NCBI RefSeq assembly: GCF_030159255.1 | Contig: NZ_BSCT01000050.1 | Location: 1 to 44,597, forward strand | Reading direction: 5' to 3' | DNA: 44,597 bases | From: Bradyrhizobium sp. SSBR45G | GTDB taxonomy: Bacteria > Pseudomonadota > Alphaproteobacteria > Rhizobiales > Xanthobacteraceae | In this document: positions 1-8,652 of the stretch, one piece after another | Position numbering within the stretch: the stretch's first letter is position 1 | How the letters are laid out: each line of letters opens with the position of its first letter | Notes under the pieces: model-generated | Database searches by the model: none | Seen by the model: the letters and a program-made list of their open reading frames with translations, nothing else | Told to the model about the DNA's origin: nothing | Translations under genes and position numbers: made by a program

Positions 1-417
1 CGGCTGGAACGATGCCTTCCTTTTCGAACTCCTCGGCCACATGCGATAGCCCTGCACCATCCCTGGTGTGTGAAAGAATCGCGGTCGGCCTGGCTCCGTT
101 GGTGAGCCGTGTTGGGCGGCTCAGTCCCTGAGCCCCCTGCAGACGCCACCGATCCCGCAGCCTTCTCAATCCTGTCAGCAGTGAAGTTCGCCGCACCGAT
201 GTTCGATCGGCGGCATGGCCATTGTCAGCGTGATCGACAATCAACGATGTCGGATGCAAGCGAGGCGGGCCAAAGCTGTTAGTTGCGTGTAGATCGCGGT
301 GCGCGCAACGCACGGTCGCCAACCTGCGATGGTTTTATGATGTCATAACTGTTTCCAATTGCTGCCATCCATGTCTGCAGGTATCGCCCGCAGCATACAG
401 CGGCGAGGTGGATCGAG
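1..417. other. Left edge, no gene recognised
   Basis: I find no convincing coding region here. A 7-bp perfect stem (GGCTCAG / CTGAGCC, 118-134, 3-nt loop) is present without a T tract. The last 75 bases resemble the DNA just upstream of the second acyltransferase gene (about 2505-2582): both carry an ACTGTTTCC-type block, a TTGC(T)GCCAT(C/T)C block and a GTCTGC block. The tandem gene duplication therefore appears to include upstream DNA. Confidence 0.5.
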
Positions 418-2322
418 TTGGTGCGAGATTATCGGGCGGACATCGATGGCCTCAGGGCGATCGCCGTCTGCATTGTTGTTCTGTTCCACCTGAAGGTTCG
501 CGGCTTTGGTGGTGGCTTTGCCGGGGTCGACATCTTCTTCGTCATCTCGGGCTATCTGATCACCGGACATATCCTGCGCGATACTACGCGCGGTGTGTTT
601 TCGTTCGCTGCATTCTATGCGCGCAGGGCTCGCCGTATTCTGCCTGCGCTCATCGTCACGATCATGCTGGCGTTCGCCGTCGGCTGGCTGTGGCTGCCGC
701 CGGACGCGTTGCGCCAGCTCGCCAAGGAGGCGACGCACGGGTTGTTGTCGATCGCCAACGTGCAATATTGGCGCGAGGCCAACCAGTATTTCGCGCCGAG
801 CGCGGATCAACTCGGGCTGTTGCACCTGTGGTCGCTGTCGGCGGAGGAGCAGTTCTACCTCGTCTCGCCTCTGGTCCTCGTGCTGCTCAGCCGGACGCGT
901 CATGTGTTCACTTGCATCGCGCTGACGGGACTGTTGTCGCTCGCAGCAGCGATCATCTGGCTGCCGAAAGATCCGGAGGCCGTGTTCTTTCTGACGCCGT
1001 TCCGGGTGTTCGAATTCAGCCTCGGCGCGCTGGCCATCGCGCTGGAACGGCGCATTGCGCCGTGGCCGCGGATCCGGACGCTTGCCGCGTGGGGCGGTTA
1101 CGCCGTGCTGTTCGCGAGCCTTCTGGTGATCGAGCGCTTCCAGCGTGACGCCGGGCTCGGCGCTCTCGCGCCCAGCCTCGCAACGGCCGCCATCATCGCG
1201 GCGAATCGGCCGACGCCCCTGTTCGCCAACCAGGGCGTGCTGGCGATCGGACGTTCGTCATACTCGCTGTACCTCGTGCACTGGCCGGTGATCTACTTCG
1301 CGAACTTCATCTTCGGAGAGCAGGCCGGCAGCCTCGCAGGCGTGATCGCGCAATTGCTGATCATGGCGGTGCTGGCCACGGCCATGTTCCTCTGCGTCGA
1401 GCAGCCCGTCCGCCGCGTCGAGGCCGCGCCCTGGATGCAGGCGACGGTCTTCGCGGCAACGATCGGCCTGTGCGCGGCCGCGACGCATGCGACGTTGCGG
1501 GCGGACGGCGTGGCGTGGCGACTTCCGGCCGAGCAGCGCGCGCGGCTCGAGGTGCAGCGCTTCGGCATGAACCCCTGCGATCGTGCGGGCGACACCTGCC
1601 GGTTCGGCGCCGCCGCCGGCCCGCGCAGGCTGGAGATGCTTGGCGACTCCTACGTTCAGCAATACGTTGCCGCGTTGGACGACCACCTCAAGGCCCGTGA
1701 CATCAGCGGCATGACGTCGACGGTTGGCGGCTGTCCGATGCTCATCGGCGTCGCGCCTCGCCCGCCCCGGGTGGCCGAGTGCCTGGCCCTGCGGGAGCGC
1801 GAGGTGGCCCGCGTCAGCGAGTCAGCGGCTGATGTCGTCGTCATCGGCCAGGCCTGGCACCTGTATCTCGATGGTGCCGACGGGCCGGACGAGAGCAAGG
1901 CGAGCGAGGTTCGCGATGGCCTGCAAGCTTTGCTTCGCCTGCTCGATCGTCCCGGACGCCGCTTCCTCATCATCGGCGGTCAGGTCAGGCCAACGGCATG
2001 CAGCTTCGATTCCGTGCGGATGCAGCCCGGTCCGTTGTGGCATGCGCCGCCGGCGCGATGTGCTCCCCTGGACCCGGCCAAGGCGCGCGCGGATGCCGCT
2101 GTGATCGACAACCTGCTCGAATCTGCGGTGGGCGCGCGACGCAACGTCGTGCTGCTGCGGCCGGCCGAGCTGTATTGCGACGAGGATTGTCCTGTCGTGC
2201 GACGGGACGGGGTCTGGCTGTTTCTCGATGCCGGCCATTTCACCGTTGCAGGTGCAAAGCTGATGGGCCAGCGCGCTGCGGCGCTGATATCCCGGTTTCT
2301 CTCCGAAACGCTGATGCATTAG
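418..2322 (+). CDS. Membrane O-acyltransferase (acyltransferase 3) with C-terminal SGNH domain
   Basis: Predicted OafA/YrhL-type integral membrane enzyme that transfers acyl (typically acetyl) groups to a surface or exported glycan. The N-terminal half, about residues 5-350, is the multi-spanning acyltransferase-3 domain: RADIDGLRAIAV, a histidine in LFHLKV (about 24), the GVDIFFVISGYLI block and WSLSAEEQFYL near 138. The C-terminal part is an extracytoplasmic SGNH domain with GDSY near 410 and DAGHFT near 604, supplying the Ser and the Asp-His of the SGNH triad. A TTG start at 418 is chosen because GAGGTGG lies 6 nt upstream and because the N-terminus then aligns residue for residue with the next paralogue, which has the same spacing; GTG at 421 is an alternative. 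Length of 634 aa is normal for OafA-SGNH fusions. The substrate cannot be read from the sequence. Confidence 0.93.
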   Translation: MVRDYRADIDGLRAIAVCIVVLFHLKVRGFGGGFAGVDIFFVISGYLITGHILRDTTRGVFSFAAFYARRARRILPALIVTIMLAFAVGWLWLPPDALRQLAKEATHGLLSIANVQYWREANQYFAPSADQLGLLHLWSLSAEEQFYLVSPLVLVLLSRTRHVFTCIALTGLLSLAAAIIWLPKDPEAVFFLTPFRVFEFSLGALAIALERRIAPWPRIRTLAAWGGYAVLFASLLVIERFQRDAGLGALAPSLATAAIIAANRPTPLFANQGVLAIGRSSYSLYLVHWPVIYFANFIFGEQAGSLAGVIAQLLIMAVLATAMFLCVEQPVRRVEAAPWMQATVFAATIGLCAAATHATLRADGVAWRLPAEQRARLEVQRFGMNPCDRAGDTCRFGAAAGPRRLEMLGDSYVQQYVAALDDHLKARDISGMTSTVGGCPMLIGVAPRPPRVAECLALREREVARVSESAADVVVIGQAWHLYLDGADGPDESKASEVRDGLQALLRLLDRPGRRFLIIGGQVRPTACSFDSVRMQPGPLWHAPPARCAPLDPAKARADAAVIDNLLESAVGARRNVVLLRPAELYCDEDCPVVRRDGVWLFLDAGHFTVAGAKLMGQRAAALISRFLSETLMH

Positions 2323-2326
2323 AGCC

Positions 2327-2414
2327 TGATGCGTTTCGGCGGAAGCGCATCATGCTCTCCTCTGATTGTCTGAGCATGATCCGGAAATCCGGCTTCCACG
2401 TCTCCGGATCATGC
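2327..2414. repeat. Intergenic double-hairpin repeat
   Basis: Two inverted repeats lie directly after the stop codon of the first acyltransferase gene: TGATGCG / CGCATCA (2327-2333 and 2346-2352) and GCATGATCCGGA / TCCGGATCATGC (2374-2385 and 2403-2414, perfect 12-bp arms). The GCATGATCCGG core is of a type I recall as common between genes of Bradyrhizobium. It could act as a transcript end or stabiliser for the upstream gene. No second copy is seen in this window. Confidence 0.7.
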
Positions 2415-2582
2415 GTTCGCGCATGACGGGCTGCGCGAGACCTTGACCATTCCTGGGCGCGGCCACGCGACCGCCTGACCGGCGTCATCAGATGGGTCAG
2501 ATGACGCCATCACTGTTTCCTGCTGTTGCCATTCGTGTCTGCGCATCTCGTCGGTCTTGAAGACGACGCGGGGTGGACGCCA

Positions 2583-4481
2583 TTGGAACGCAGTCATCGT
2601 GCTGACATCGATGCCCTCAGGGCGATCGCCGTCGTCATCGTCATCCTGTTCCATCTCAAGATCACCGGCTTCGAGGCCGGCTTTGCCGGCGTCGACATCT
2701 TCTTCGTGATCTCCGGCTATCTCATCACCGGCCAGATCTTGCGTGACGTCAGGGCGGGGCGCTTCGTGCTGTCGGAGTTCTACTTGCGGCGGGCGCGGCG
2801 CATCCTGCCGGCGCTGGTCACGACGATCGCGCTGACCTTCGCGGTCGGCTGGCTGTTCCTGTCGCCCGAAGCCTTGCGCCAGCTCGCCAAGGAGGCGACG
2901 CACGGGCTGCTCTCGATCGCGAACATCCAGTATTGGCGCGAGGCGAGCGCCTATTTCGCGCCGACCGCGGAGCAATTGCCGCTGCTGCATCTGTGGTCGC
3001 TGTCGCTCGAGGTGCAGTTCTATCTGCTGGCGCCGCTGCTGCTGATGTGGGCCGCCGCCGGCCGGCACGTGTTCCGCCTCATCGCCGCGATCGGGCTGGT
3101 GTCGCTGGCTGCAGCGGCCCTCTGGCTGCCGCACGATCCGGAGGCGGTGTTCTTCCTGACGCCGTTCCGGGTGTTCGAATTCGTCCTCGGCGCGCTCGCC
3201 ATTCCGCTCGAAGCGCGCCTCGCGCGCTTGCCGCGCGCCCGCGCGACGGTGGCCGCGTGCGGCGACGTCATCCTGATCGGCAGCCTTCTCGTCATCGGCC
3301 GTTATCCGTCTTATGCAGGCATTGCCGCGCTGCTACCCTGCATCGCCGCCGCGACCATCATCGCCGCCAATGCGCCGACATCGCTGCTGATGGCCCGCCC
3401 GGTGCGCGCCGTCGGCATCGTCTCCTATTCGCTCTATCTCATCCATTGGCCGGTGATCTTCTTCGCCCGCTTCCTGTTTGGCGATGCCGCACAGACCGGC
3501 GCAGGTCTGGCGTCGCAGCTGGTGCTGATGGCCGCGCTGGCGACGCTGATGTTCGCGGTCGTCGAGCAGCCGCTGCGGCGGCTGCCCTGGCCGCGTGTTG
3601 CGCAGGTGGCGAGCTTTGCCACCGTGCTCCTGGTCGGCGCCGGCCTGACCCATGTGACGTTCCGGGCCAATGGCGTCATCTCGCGGCTGCCGGAGGAGCA
3701 GCGCGCGCTGTTCCAGCTGCAGGGCTTCGGCCTGAACAAATGCGGCCAGGTGTTCGGCCGGATGTGCGCGTTCGGCGATCTCGCGGGCACGCGCGGCGTC
3801 GAGCTGCTCGGCGATTCCTATGTCCAGCAATATGTCGCGGCGCTCGACGACTCGTTGAAGCTGCGCGGCATGATCGGTCACGTCTCGACCATGAGCGGCT
3901 GCCCGACGCTCGCAGGCCTGACCGCGGAAGGCCCGCGCGCGCAGGTGTGCGCGGAGCTGCGCGACAGCGAGCTGCCGCGGATTCAGAAGTCGCAGGCCGA
4001 GTTCGTCGTCATCGGGCAGGCCTGGCAGCATTATCTCGATCTCGGGGAGGGGCCGCAGGCGCGAGCCCGCAACGCCGAGGTGGCCCAACATCTGGCCGAA
4101 ACCATTCGCCTGCTCGACCGGCCGGGCCGGCATTTCCTCGTCATCGGCGGCCAGGTCCGGCCCGTGAACTGCGCCTTCGATCCGCTGCGCATGCTGCCGG
4201 GCCCGCGCTGGCACGCGCCGGCCACACCGTGCGATGCGGTGCCCAAGAGCGAGGCCGTCGCGGCCAACGCCACCATCGATGCTGTCCTGAGCGAGGCGAT
4301 CAGGCCGATGGCCAGGGTGACCTTGCTGAGACCGTCCGAGGTCTATTGCGACCAGGATTGTCCGGTCGTCCAGGACGGCGTCTGGCTGTTCCAGGATGCC
4401 GGGCATTTCACGGTGGCGGGCGCCCAGCGCATGGGCGAGCGCGCCGCTCCGATCTTCGCGGCGTTCCTCGCCGACGATTAG
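2583..4481 (+). CDS. Membrane O-acyltransferase with SGNH domain, tandem paralogue
   Basis: Second OafA-type acyltransferase-SGNH fusion and clearly a duplicate of the preceding gene. Shared blocks include ADIDALRAIAV, GVDIFFVISGYLITGQILRD, FLTPFRVFEF, LGDSYVQQYVAALDD and DAGHFTVAGA. The SGNH serine (GDSY) and Asp-His (DAGHFT) are intact. One oddity is that the conserved WSLS-x-EEQFY block reads WSLSLEVQFY, so the second Glu is Val here but is kept in both neighbours. The TTG start at 2583 is chosen because GGGGTGG lies 6 nt upstream, exactly as in the first gene, and the product (632 aa) then aligns end to end. An upstream in-frame TTG at 2526 would add 19 residues. It is convergent with the third acyltransferase gene, with only 22 nt between stop codons. 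Confidence 0.92.
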   Translation: MERSHRADIDALRAIAVVIVILFHLKITGFEAGFAGVDIFFVISGYLITGQILRDVRAGRFVLSEFYLRRARRILPALVTTIALTFAVGWLFLSPEALRQLAKEATHGLLSIANIQYWREASAYFAPTAEQLPLLHLWSLSLEVQFYLLAPLLLMWAAAGRHVFRLIAAIGLVSLAAAALWLPHDPEAVFFLTPFRVFEFVLGALAIPLEARLARLPRARATVAACGDVILIGSLLVIGRYPSYAGIAALLPCIAAATIIAANAPTSLLMARPVRAVGIVSYSLYLIHWPVIFFARFLFGDAAQTGAGLASQLVLMAALATLMFAVVEQPLRRLPWPRVAQVASFATVLLVGAGLTHVTFRANGVISRLPEEQRALFQLQGFGLNKCGQVFGRMCAFGDLAGTRGVELLGDSYVQQYVAALDDSLKLRGMIGHVSTMSGCPTLAGLTAEGPRAQVCAELRDSELPRIQKSQAEFVVIGQAWQHYLDLGEGPQARARNAEVAQHLAETIRLLDRPGRHFLVIGGQVRPVNCAFDPLRMLPGPRWHAPATPCDAVPKSEAVAANATIDAVLSEAIRPMARVTLLRPSEVYCDQDCPVVQDGVWLFQDAGHFTVAGAQRMGERAAPIFAAFLADD

Positions 4482-4503
4482 TTGCGATCGGGCTGAGCTT
4501 GGC

Positions 4504-6387
4504 TCATTCGCGCTTGCGCGCAAGCGCGGCGGCCAGGATCGGCGATTGTTCGACGATCCCGGAAGCCGCAAGCTCGGAGCCCTGGGCCGTGAAATGACCT
4601 GCGTCCCAGGCGAGCGGCGTGGCGTCTGAGGTCTGCAGCACGCAATCATCCCCGGGGCAGAGCAGCGCCAGCAGCGAGACATAGTCCGTCTGCGGCAGGT
4701 CCTTCAGCATCGCGCGCAGCAGCGCGTCGACCTCGTGGAACAGGCTTGGCATGTGGCCGCGGGTCGGGACGCCGAAGCGCTGCGCAGCGACCAGCAGGTG
4801 CGGCAGCGGACGATCGAATTGGGGGCTTGGTCCGATCACGACGACCTTGCTCCCGGCCGCCGTGATGGTCCTGATCGTGCCCAGCAGGCTCGCGCGCCCG
4901 GCCGGCGTCAGCGCTGTGCGGGTCCAGTTGCCGGACAGGATCACGATGTCGGGGTGGAGATCGCCTACCACGCCGGGCAGCCGGCGATTGAAGGCCGTGC
5001 AGCCGGCCGACTGGCCCGGCTCGTCATAGGGGACGCATTGGGCCATGGTCGCGCGCAGCAGCGTGGTCTGAGGCAGCGCGCGCTTGAGCCCGTAGATGAG
5101 GTGCGCGGCATGGCTGTCGCCCCACAGCAGGATGTTGGGCGCGGTGCCCTTCGCGAGGCAGTCGGATTGCAGCGCTTCGAGGGCCTGGCCTGGATCCAGG
5201 AAGCAGCGGCCCTCCTCATAGATGCTCTTGTGGTCGTAGCCGATCATGTCGGCGATGGCCTGCTGCTGCGCCGACAGGCGTGCCGGGAAGCCGGACAGCG
5301 AGATCATGACTGCGCTGGCCGCCAGTGCCGTCGCGCCGGTCGCCGCGAGCGCGCGCGCCGTCATGGGCCAATCGGCGCGGCGGGCCGGCTGCTCGATCAG
5401 GTAGAAGCTCGCCAGCGCCAGCGTCGTGCAAGCGCCGAGCAGCGCGAGCTTGTCCATCGCCGAGCTCGGCGGACCCCAGATCGCGGTCGCGAACGAGACC
5501 ACCGGCCAGTGCCAGAGATAGAGCGAGTAGGACCACAGCCCGATCGCGAGCAGCGGCCTGACCAGAACGAGCACGGCCTTGCTCGGCGCCGGCTGCGCCC
5601 AGATCACGGCCGCCGTGCCGAGGCAGGGCAGCAGCGCAGCCACGCCGGGGTAGGGCGTGCGCGGCGAGAACAGGTTGACCGAGGCGCCGAGCGCGATCCA
5701 GCCGAAGGCGGCCGCGCCGATTCTGAGCTTCTGGCTGCGCAGCGCCGGAACGGCCTCCACCGCCAGCAGCGCGCCGAGCCCCAGTTGCCAGGCGCGCGCC
5801 GGCAGCAGATAGAACGCCGCCGCCGGCTGCAGCCGGGTCTGGACCACGCAGAGCAGGAACGAGATCGCGCAGACCGCAAGCAGGCTCGCCAGCATCTGCC
5901 AACGCCGCAACGCGAAGACGGCCAGCGCCAGGGCGGGGAACAGCAGATAATATTGCTCTTCGACGCCCAGCGACCAGGTGTGGAGCAGCGGCTTGGTGAT
6001 CCCAGCGGCATCGAAATAGCCCTGCTGCGCCCAGAACAGGATGTTCGAGGAGAAGGTGAGCACGGCCAGCGCCTGCTGCGCGGCGGACACCGTGTCCTGC
6101 GGCAGCAGGATCACGCTGGCGCCGAGCAGGGTGGTGCACAGCATGGCGAAGGCCGCCGGCAGGATGCGCCGGGCGCGCCGCCGGTAGAATGCCGCGAACG
6201 AGAACGTGCCGGCGCGCGCCTCGTCATGGATGATCCGCGTGATCAGGAAGCCGGAGATGACGAAGAACACGTCCACGCCGACATAGCCGCTGCGGAACGG
6301 CGAGATGTCGTCGTGGAACGCGATCACCGACAGGACTGCGAAGGCGCGCAGGCAGTCGATATCGGGACGATAATCGGTTGAACTCAA
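4504..6387 (-). CDS. Membrane O-acyltransferase with SGNH domain, divergent paralogue
   Basis: Third OafA/YrhL-type acyltransferase in the cluster, on the opposite strand and more distant from the other two. N-terminal acyltransferase-3 domain: RPDIDCLRAFAVLSVIAFH, GVDVFFVISGFLITR and TWSLGVEEQYYLLFPAL. C-terminal SGNH domain: LLWGDSHAAH, then DAGHFTAQG near the end. The frame is open up to an ATG at 6564, but the first 59 residues are Arg/Ala-rich and unlike the family. A TTG at 6387 gives an N-terminus (STDYRPDIDCLRA) aligned with both neighbours; no clear Shine-Dalgarno was seen, so this start is uncertain. Three such enzymes together suggest modification of one polysaccharide or lipopolysaccharide at several positions, which is inference. 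Confidence 0.88.
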   Translation of the reverse strand: MSSTDYRPDIDCLRAFAVLSVIAFHDDISPFRSGYVGVDVFFVISGFLITRIIHDEARAGTFSFAAFYRRRARRILPAAFAMLCTTLLGASVILLPQDTVSAAQQALAVLTFSSNILFWAQQGYFDAAGITKPLLHTWSLGVEEQYYLLFPALALAVFALRRWQMLASLLAVCAISFLLCVVQTRLQPAAAFYLLPARAWQLGLGALLAVEAVPALRSQKLRIGAAAFGWIALGASVNLFSPRTPYPGVAALLPCLGTAAVIWAQPAPSKAVLVLVRPLLAIGLWSYSLYLWHWPVVSFATAIWGPPSSAMDKLALLGACTTLALASFYLIEQPARRADWPMTARALAATGATALAASAVMISLSGFPARLSAQQQAIADMIGYDHKSIYEEGRCFLDPGQALEALQSDCLAKGTAPNILLWGDSHAAHLIYGLKRALPQTTLLRATMAQCVPYDEPGQSAGCTAFNRRLPGVVGDLHPDIVILSGNWTRTALTPAGRASLLGTIRTITAAGSKVVVIGPSPQFDRPLPHLLVAAQRFGVPTRGHMPSLFHEVDALLRAMLKDLPQTDYVSLLALLCPGDDCVLQTSDATPLAWDAGHFTAQGSELAASGIVEQSPILAAALARKRE

Positions 6388-6622
6388 GATGACGGGTCCG
6401 AACGGCTGGCAGCGGCTGTCGTCACCTGCCGGGCGGCCAGCGCGCGGCGCGACCCTGGCACGCGCCGATTGCAACCGCAATGCGGCACGCCATTGCATTC
6501 GTGCGGACAGGACACAATGCCATTGAATCGACATTTCCTGGTAGCTCGTGGGGTTCGGCTTCACAGACTTGCCTCAATGACGTGTTGGCCTCGCCGGAGT
6601 TGATGGGTCGAGCGAGCGTGTC

Positions 6623-7633
6623 ATGCGTACATTGGGGCGGAAGACCGGCCGAGCCGGCTTGTTGTGGGGTGTTGTTCTATTTCAGGTTGCATTGACTGCG
6701 CCGCTTGCGCAAGCGGCGGAGGCGGGGGCCTCGGCGCCCGCCGCGGTGGCCAGCGACGCAACGAAGGAGAGCAGTGGCCCGTTCGGCGGATGCGAGCCGA
6801 TCGGTCTCACCGCATCGGGCGAGCTGGTGTTTCCGCTCGACTGCAAGAAGCTGATCAAGAAGCCGGCCGAGGCTCCGGTGGCCGAGGACAAGGCCGCGGC
6901 CGACGACAAGACGGCGTCGACGGACGCCAAGCCTGCCGCCCCGGGACAGGCGTCCGCGGCCGACGCAAAGCCTTTGGCGAGCGAGACGACGGCCGTCGTC
7001 TCCGCCCCGCCTGCCGAGCCGACGCAGGCCGCTGCCGCCGAGAAGCCCGAGACGGTTCGCAAGGCCGGTGCTCTCGATCCCGCGAAAGCCCCCCAATCGT
7101 CCGTCACCAAGGCATCGAGCGGCAAGCCTTCGGTGAGCAAGATGGTGACGACGAAGCCTCCGATGAGCCTGCCGTCGTCCATGAGCAAGACGCGCGCGAA
7201 CAAGCCGGTCGCGACCGCGTCCAGCAGGCCGACTTCGACCGGCAGCGCAGCGAGCAACTCTGCGGATGGCAAGACGGCTACGAGCAAATCGTCGGCCGTC
7301 AGGACTGCGGTCGTCGCGGTCAAGGATGCGGCCGCCAAGGAGCCGTCCGCCAGAGAGCCCACCGCCAAGGGCGGCCAGGCCGAGCTGCCCAAGGATGCGA
7401 CGAAGGATGCGACGAAGGCCGCCGGCAGGCCCACCGCGATGTCGGCGATCCGGTCGATGATCGTGATGGCGAGGCCCGCAAACACGGGCACGCCGGTCGC
7501 GGCCCGGCCGCAAGTCGAAGACAGGCCGCGGCTGCGCACCGCGGCGATGCCGAGCTGCATGCAGTTCCGCAGCTACAATCCGACCACCCACAGCTATCGC
7601 GGCTTCGACGGCCACATCTATATCTGCCGGTGA
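6623..7633 (+). CDS. Exported Ala/Lys/Pro-rich protein with BA14K-like C-terminus
   Basis: 336-aa protein with an N-terminal signal peptide (hydrophobic stretch around residues 12-30, cleavage plausible after AQAAEA). A short segment with two cysteines follows (FGGCEPIGLT and FPLDCKKL), then about 220 residues of low-complexity Ala/Lys/Ser/Thr/Pro. The last 25 residues are ordered: CMQFRSYNPTTHSYRGFDG followed by HIYICR. That tail resembles the C-terminal motif of rhizobial BA14K-family exported proteins (cysteine, RSYDP, Y.GYDG, final Cys). The middle looks like a disordered periplasmic or cell-wall-spanning linker. Function unknown. The gene stands alone, divergent from the third acyltransferase gene. 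Confidence 0.8.
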   Translation: MRTLGRKTGRAGLLWGVVLFQVALTAPLAQAAEAGASAPAAVASDATKESSGPFGGCEPIGLTASGELVFPLDCKKLIKKPAEAPVAEDKAAADDKTASTDAKPAAPGQASAADAKPLASETTAVVSAPPAEPTQAAAAEKPETVRKAGALDPAKAPQSSVTKASSGKPSVSKMVTTKPPMSLPSSMSKTRANKPVATASSRPTSTGSAASNSADGKTATSKSSAVRTAVVAVKDAAAKEPSAREPTAKGGQAELPKDATKDATKAAGRPTAMSAIRSMIVMARPANTGTPVAARPQVEDRPRLRTAAMPSCMQFRSYNPTTHSYRGFDGHIYICR

Positions 7634-7717
7634 AGGCTGACAGTGGGGCGGCGACGGCTGCAGACATGACGCGGCGGCGCTGACGGCGCCGTCATCGGCT
7701 GGAGCCGGGCGGCGTCC

Positions 7718-7786
7718 AAGACCTGCCCTGGAAAGACCTGCCCTGGAAAGACCTGCCCTGGAAAGACCTGCCCTGGAAAGACCTGC
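7718..7786 (+). repeat. 15-bp tandem repeat, 4.6 copies
   Basis: The unit AAGACCTGCCCTGGA is repeated four times without any mismatch, followed by a partial 9-nt copy. Being a multiple of three, it keeps one frame, which would read Lys-Thr-Cys-Pro-Gly. That frame is open from 7670 and runs into the next CDS, but no ATG, GTG or TTG precedes the repeat, so it is probably untranslated. Identical copies imply recent expansion by slippage. Confidence 0.95.
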
Positions 7787-7837
7787 TATAGATCGGACCC
7801 GACCTCACCCGCATGCGTGCGTTGCCTCCGATCTGAA

Positions 7838-8449
7838 ATGACCGAACCCCAATCCGACCTGTTCGAGATGCGCCGGCTGGAATCGCTGTCCAACACCATC
7901 TTCGGTGTGGCGATGACGCTGCTAGCCTATGACCTGCCGAAGCCGAACTTCGCCCAGCTGCCCGGCTGGACGGAGCTGGCGCATATCTATTCGGGCCGGC
8001 TGGCCGGCCTCGTGCTCAGCTTCATCATCGCCGGCGTGTTCTGGATCAGCCATCAACGGCGGCTGGCGCGGCAGCCATTCGGCAGCCGGGCCGTCGTGAT
8101 GCTGAACCTGTTCTTCCTGCTGTCGATCGTACTCCTGCCGGTGACCAACAGCCTCTATGGCAACTACCGGCTCTCGAGCGCGGTGGCCGTGCTCTATGGC
8201 CTGCATCTGACCATCATCGCGTCCCTGAACGCCGTGCTGTGGTGGCTCGCGATCGGGGGCGGGCGCCATGCCGAGATCGTCGGCGCGATCTTTCCCGTCG
8301 TCGTGTTCGTGCCGGGCGTCGTGATCGCGGCGCTGGCGCCGGAATACGTCCAGTATTTCTGGATGCTCGGTTTCGGCGGGCTGATCGCACGGCGCTTCGT
8401 CCGCCCGCCGCCGGTGCCGCCGCCGGTCGAGCCGGCCTCGCGCGCATAA
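7838..8449 (+). CDS. TMEM175/DUF1211-like integral membrane protein
   Basis: About 203 aa with five to six hydrophobic segments. The first reads RRLESLSNTIFGVAMTLLAY and matches the first membrane segment of bacterial TMEM175 (DUF1211) proteins, where the consensus is R-x3-FSD-x2-FAIA-x-TLL. The FSD triad reads LSN here, so the residues associated with ion conduction in characterised members are changed. A further family-like segment is ISHQRRLARQ after the second membrane segment. ATG at 7838 is preferred; GTG at 7817 would add seven residues. No clear Shine-Dalgarno is seen for either. The stop codon lies inside the T-tract side of the rreB terminator. A cation channel role is known for the family but is only a guess for this variant. 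Confidence 0.8.
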   Translation: MTEPQSDLFEMRRLESLSNTIFGVAMTLLAYDLPKPNFAQLPGWTELAHIYSGRLAGLVLSFIIAGVFWISHQRRLARQPFGSRAVVMLNLFFLLSIVLLPVTNSLYGNYRLSSAVAVLYGLHLTIIASLNAVLWWLAIGGGRHAEIVGAIFPVVVFVPGVVIAALAPEYVQYFWMLGFGGLIARRFVRPPPVPPPVEPASRA

Positions 8450-8480
8450 AAAACGCGGCGGGCACGTCATGCCCGCCGCG
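8448..8480 (-). terminator. Intrinsic terminator of rreB transcript
   Basis: An 11-bp GC-rich stem (CGCGGCGGGCA / TGCCCGCCGCG, 8454-8480, 5-nt loop) is followed on the minus strand by six T residues (8453-8448). This is a textbook Rho-independent terminator for the minus-strand rreB mRNA. On the plus strand the same stem follows the TMEM175-like gene but lacks a T tract. Confidence 0.85.
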
Positions 8481-8573
8481 CTTCCGATCTTGAACTCGCT
8501 GGTCCAGGGCCAAGACCGCCCCGTATGCCGAGCCGCGGAGCGTGATTCGATCCGAATCACGCGCGAAAGTCAC

Positions 8574-8618
8574 TCAGCGGGCGATCCCAGCGAGGTGACA
8601 GCGCTTGGAGAAAGACAC
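8574..8618 (-). CDS. 14-residue peptide of the extended-Shine-Dalgarno mRNA RreB
   Basis: A GTG-started ORF of 14 codons (reading SFSKRCHLAGIAR after the start) preceded by GAAAGGAGGTGATCCA at 8634-8619. Together with the first base of the start codon, this is 17 nt fully complementary to the 3' end of 16S rRNA. These are the defining features of rreB (ribosome-regulated expression in Bradyrhizobiaceae), described as a conserved small mRNA that binds 30S subunits tightly and is translated weakly because of the long Shine-Dalgarno and GTG start. A perfect 10-bp stem (8540-8549 / 8553-8562) lies in the 3' part and an intrinsic terminator ends the unit. From the Shine-Dalgarno to the terminator is about 180 nt, slightly longer than the roughly 165-nt transcript reported for B. 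japonicum. The peptide function is unknown; the mRNA may be the active part. Confidence 0.83.
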   Translation of the reverse strand: MSFSKRCHLAGIAR

Positions 8619-8652
8619 TGGATCACCTCCTTTCCTTGTTGATGGGACCCCG

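Noticed and set aside
3333..4682. Minus-strand frame of 449 codons opposite the second acyltransferase
   Set aside because: Shadow frame; the plus strand has clear catalytic motifs and the minus product shows none.
4735..6381. Plus-strand frame of 548 codons opposite the third acyltransferase
   Set aside because: Composition is Arg/Gln/Glu-rich shadow; the minus strand carries the full acyltransferase-SGNH motif set.
7718..7786. Tandem repeat considered as a CRISPR array
   Set aside because: Units are only 15 bp, directly adjacent, with no spacers and no cas genes nearby.
8618..8634. 17 nt identical to the 3' end of 16S rRNA, possibly an rRNA fragment
   Set aside because: The flanks do not match rRNA; on the minus strand it is the extended Shine-Dalgarno of rreB.
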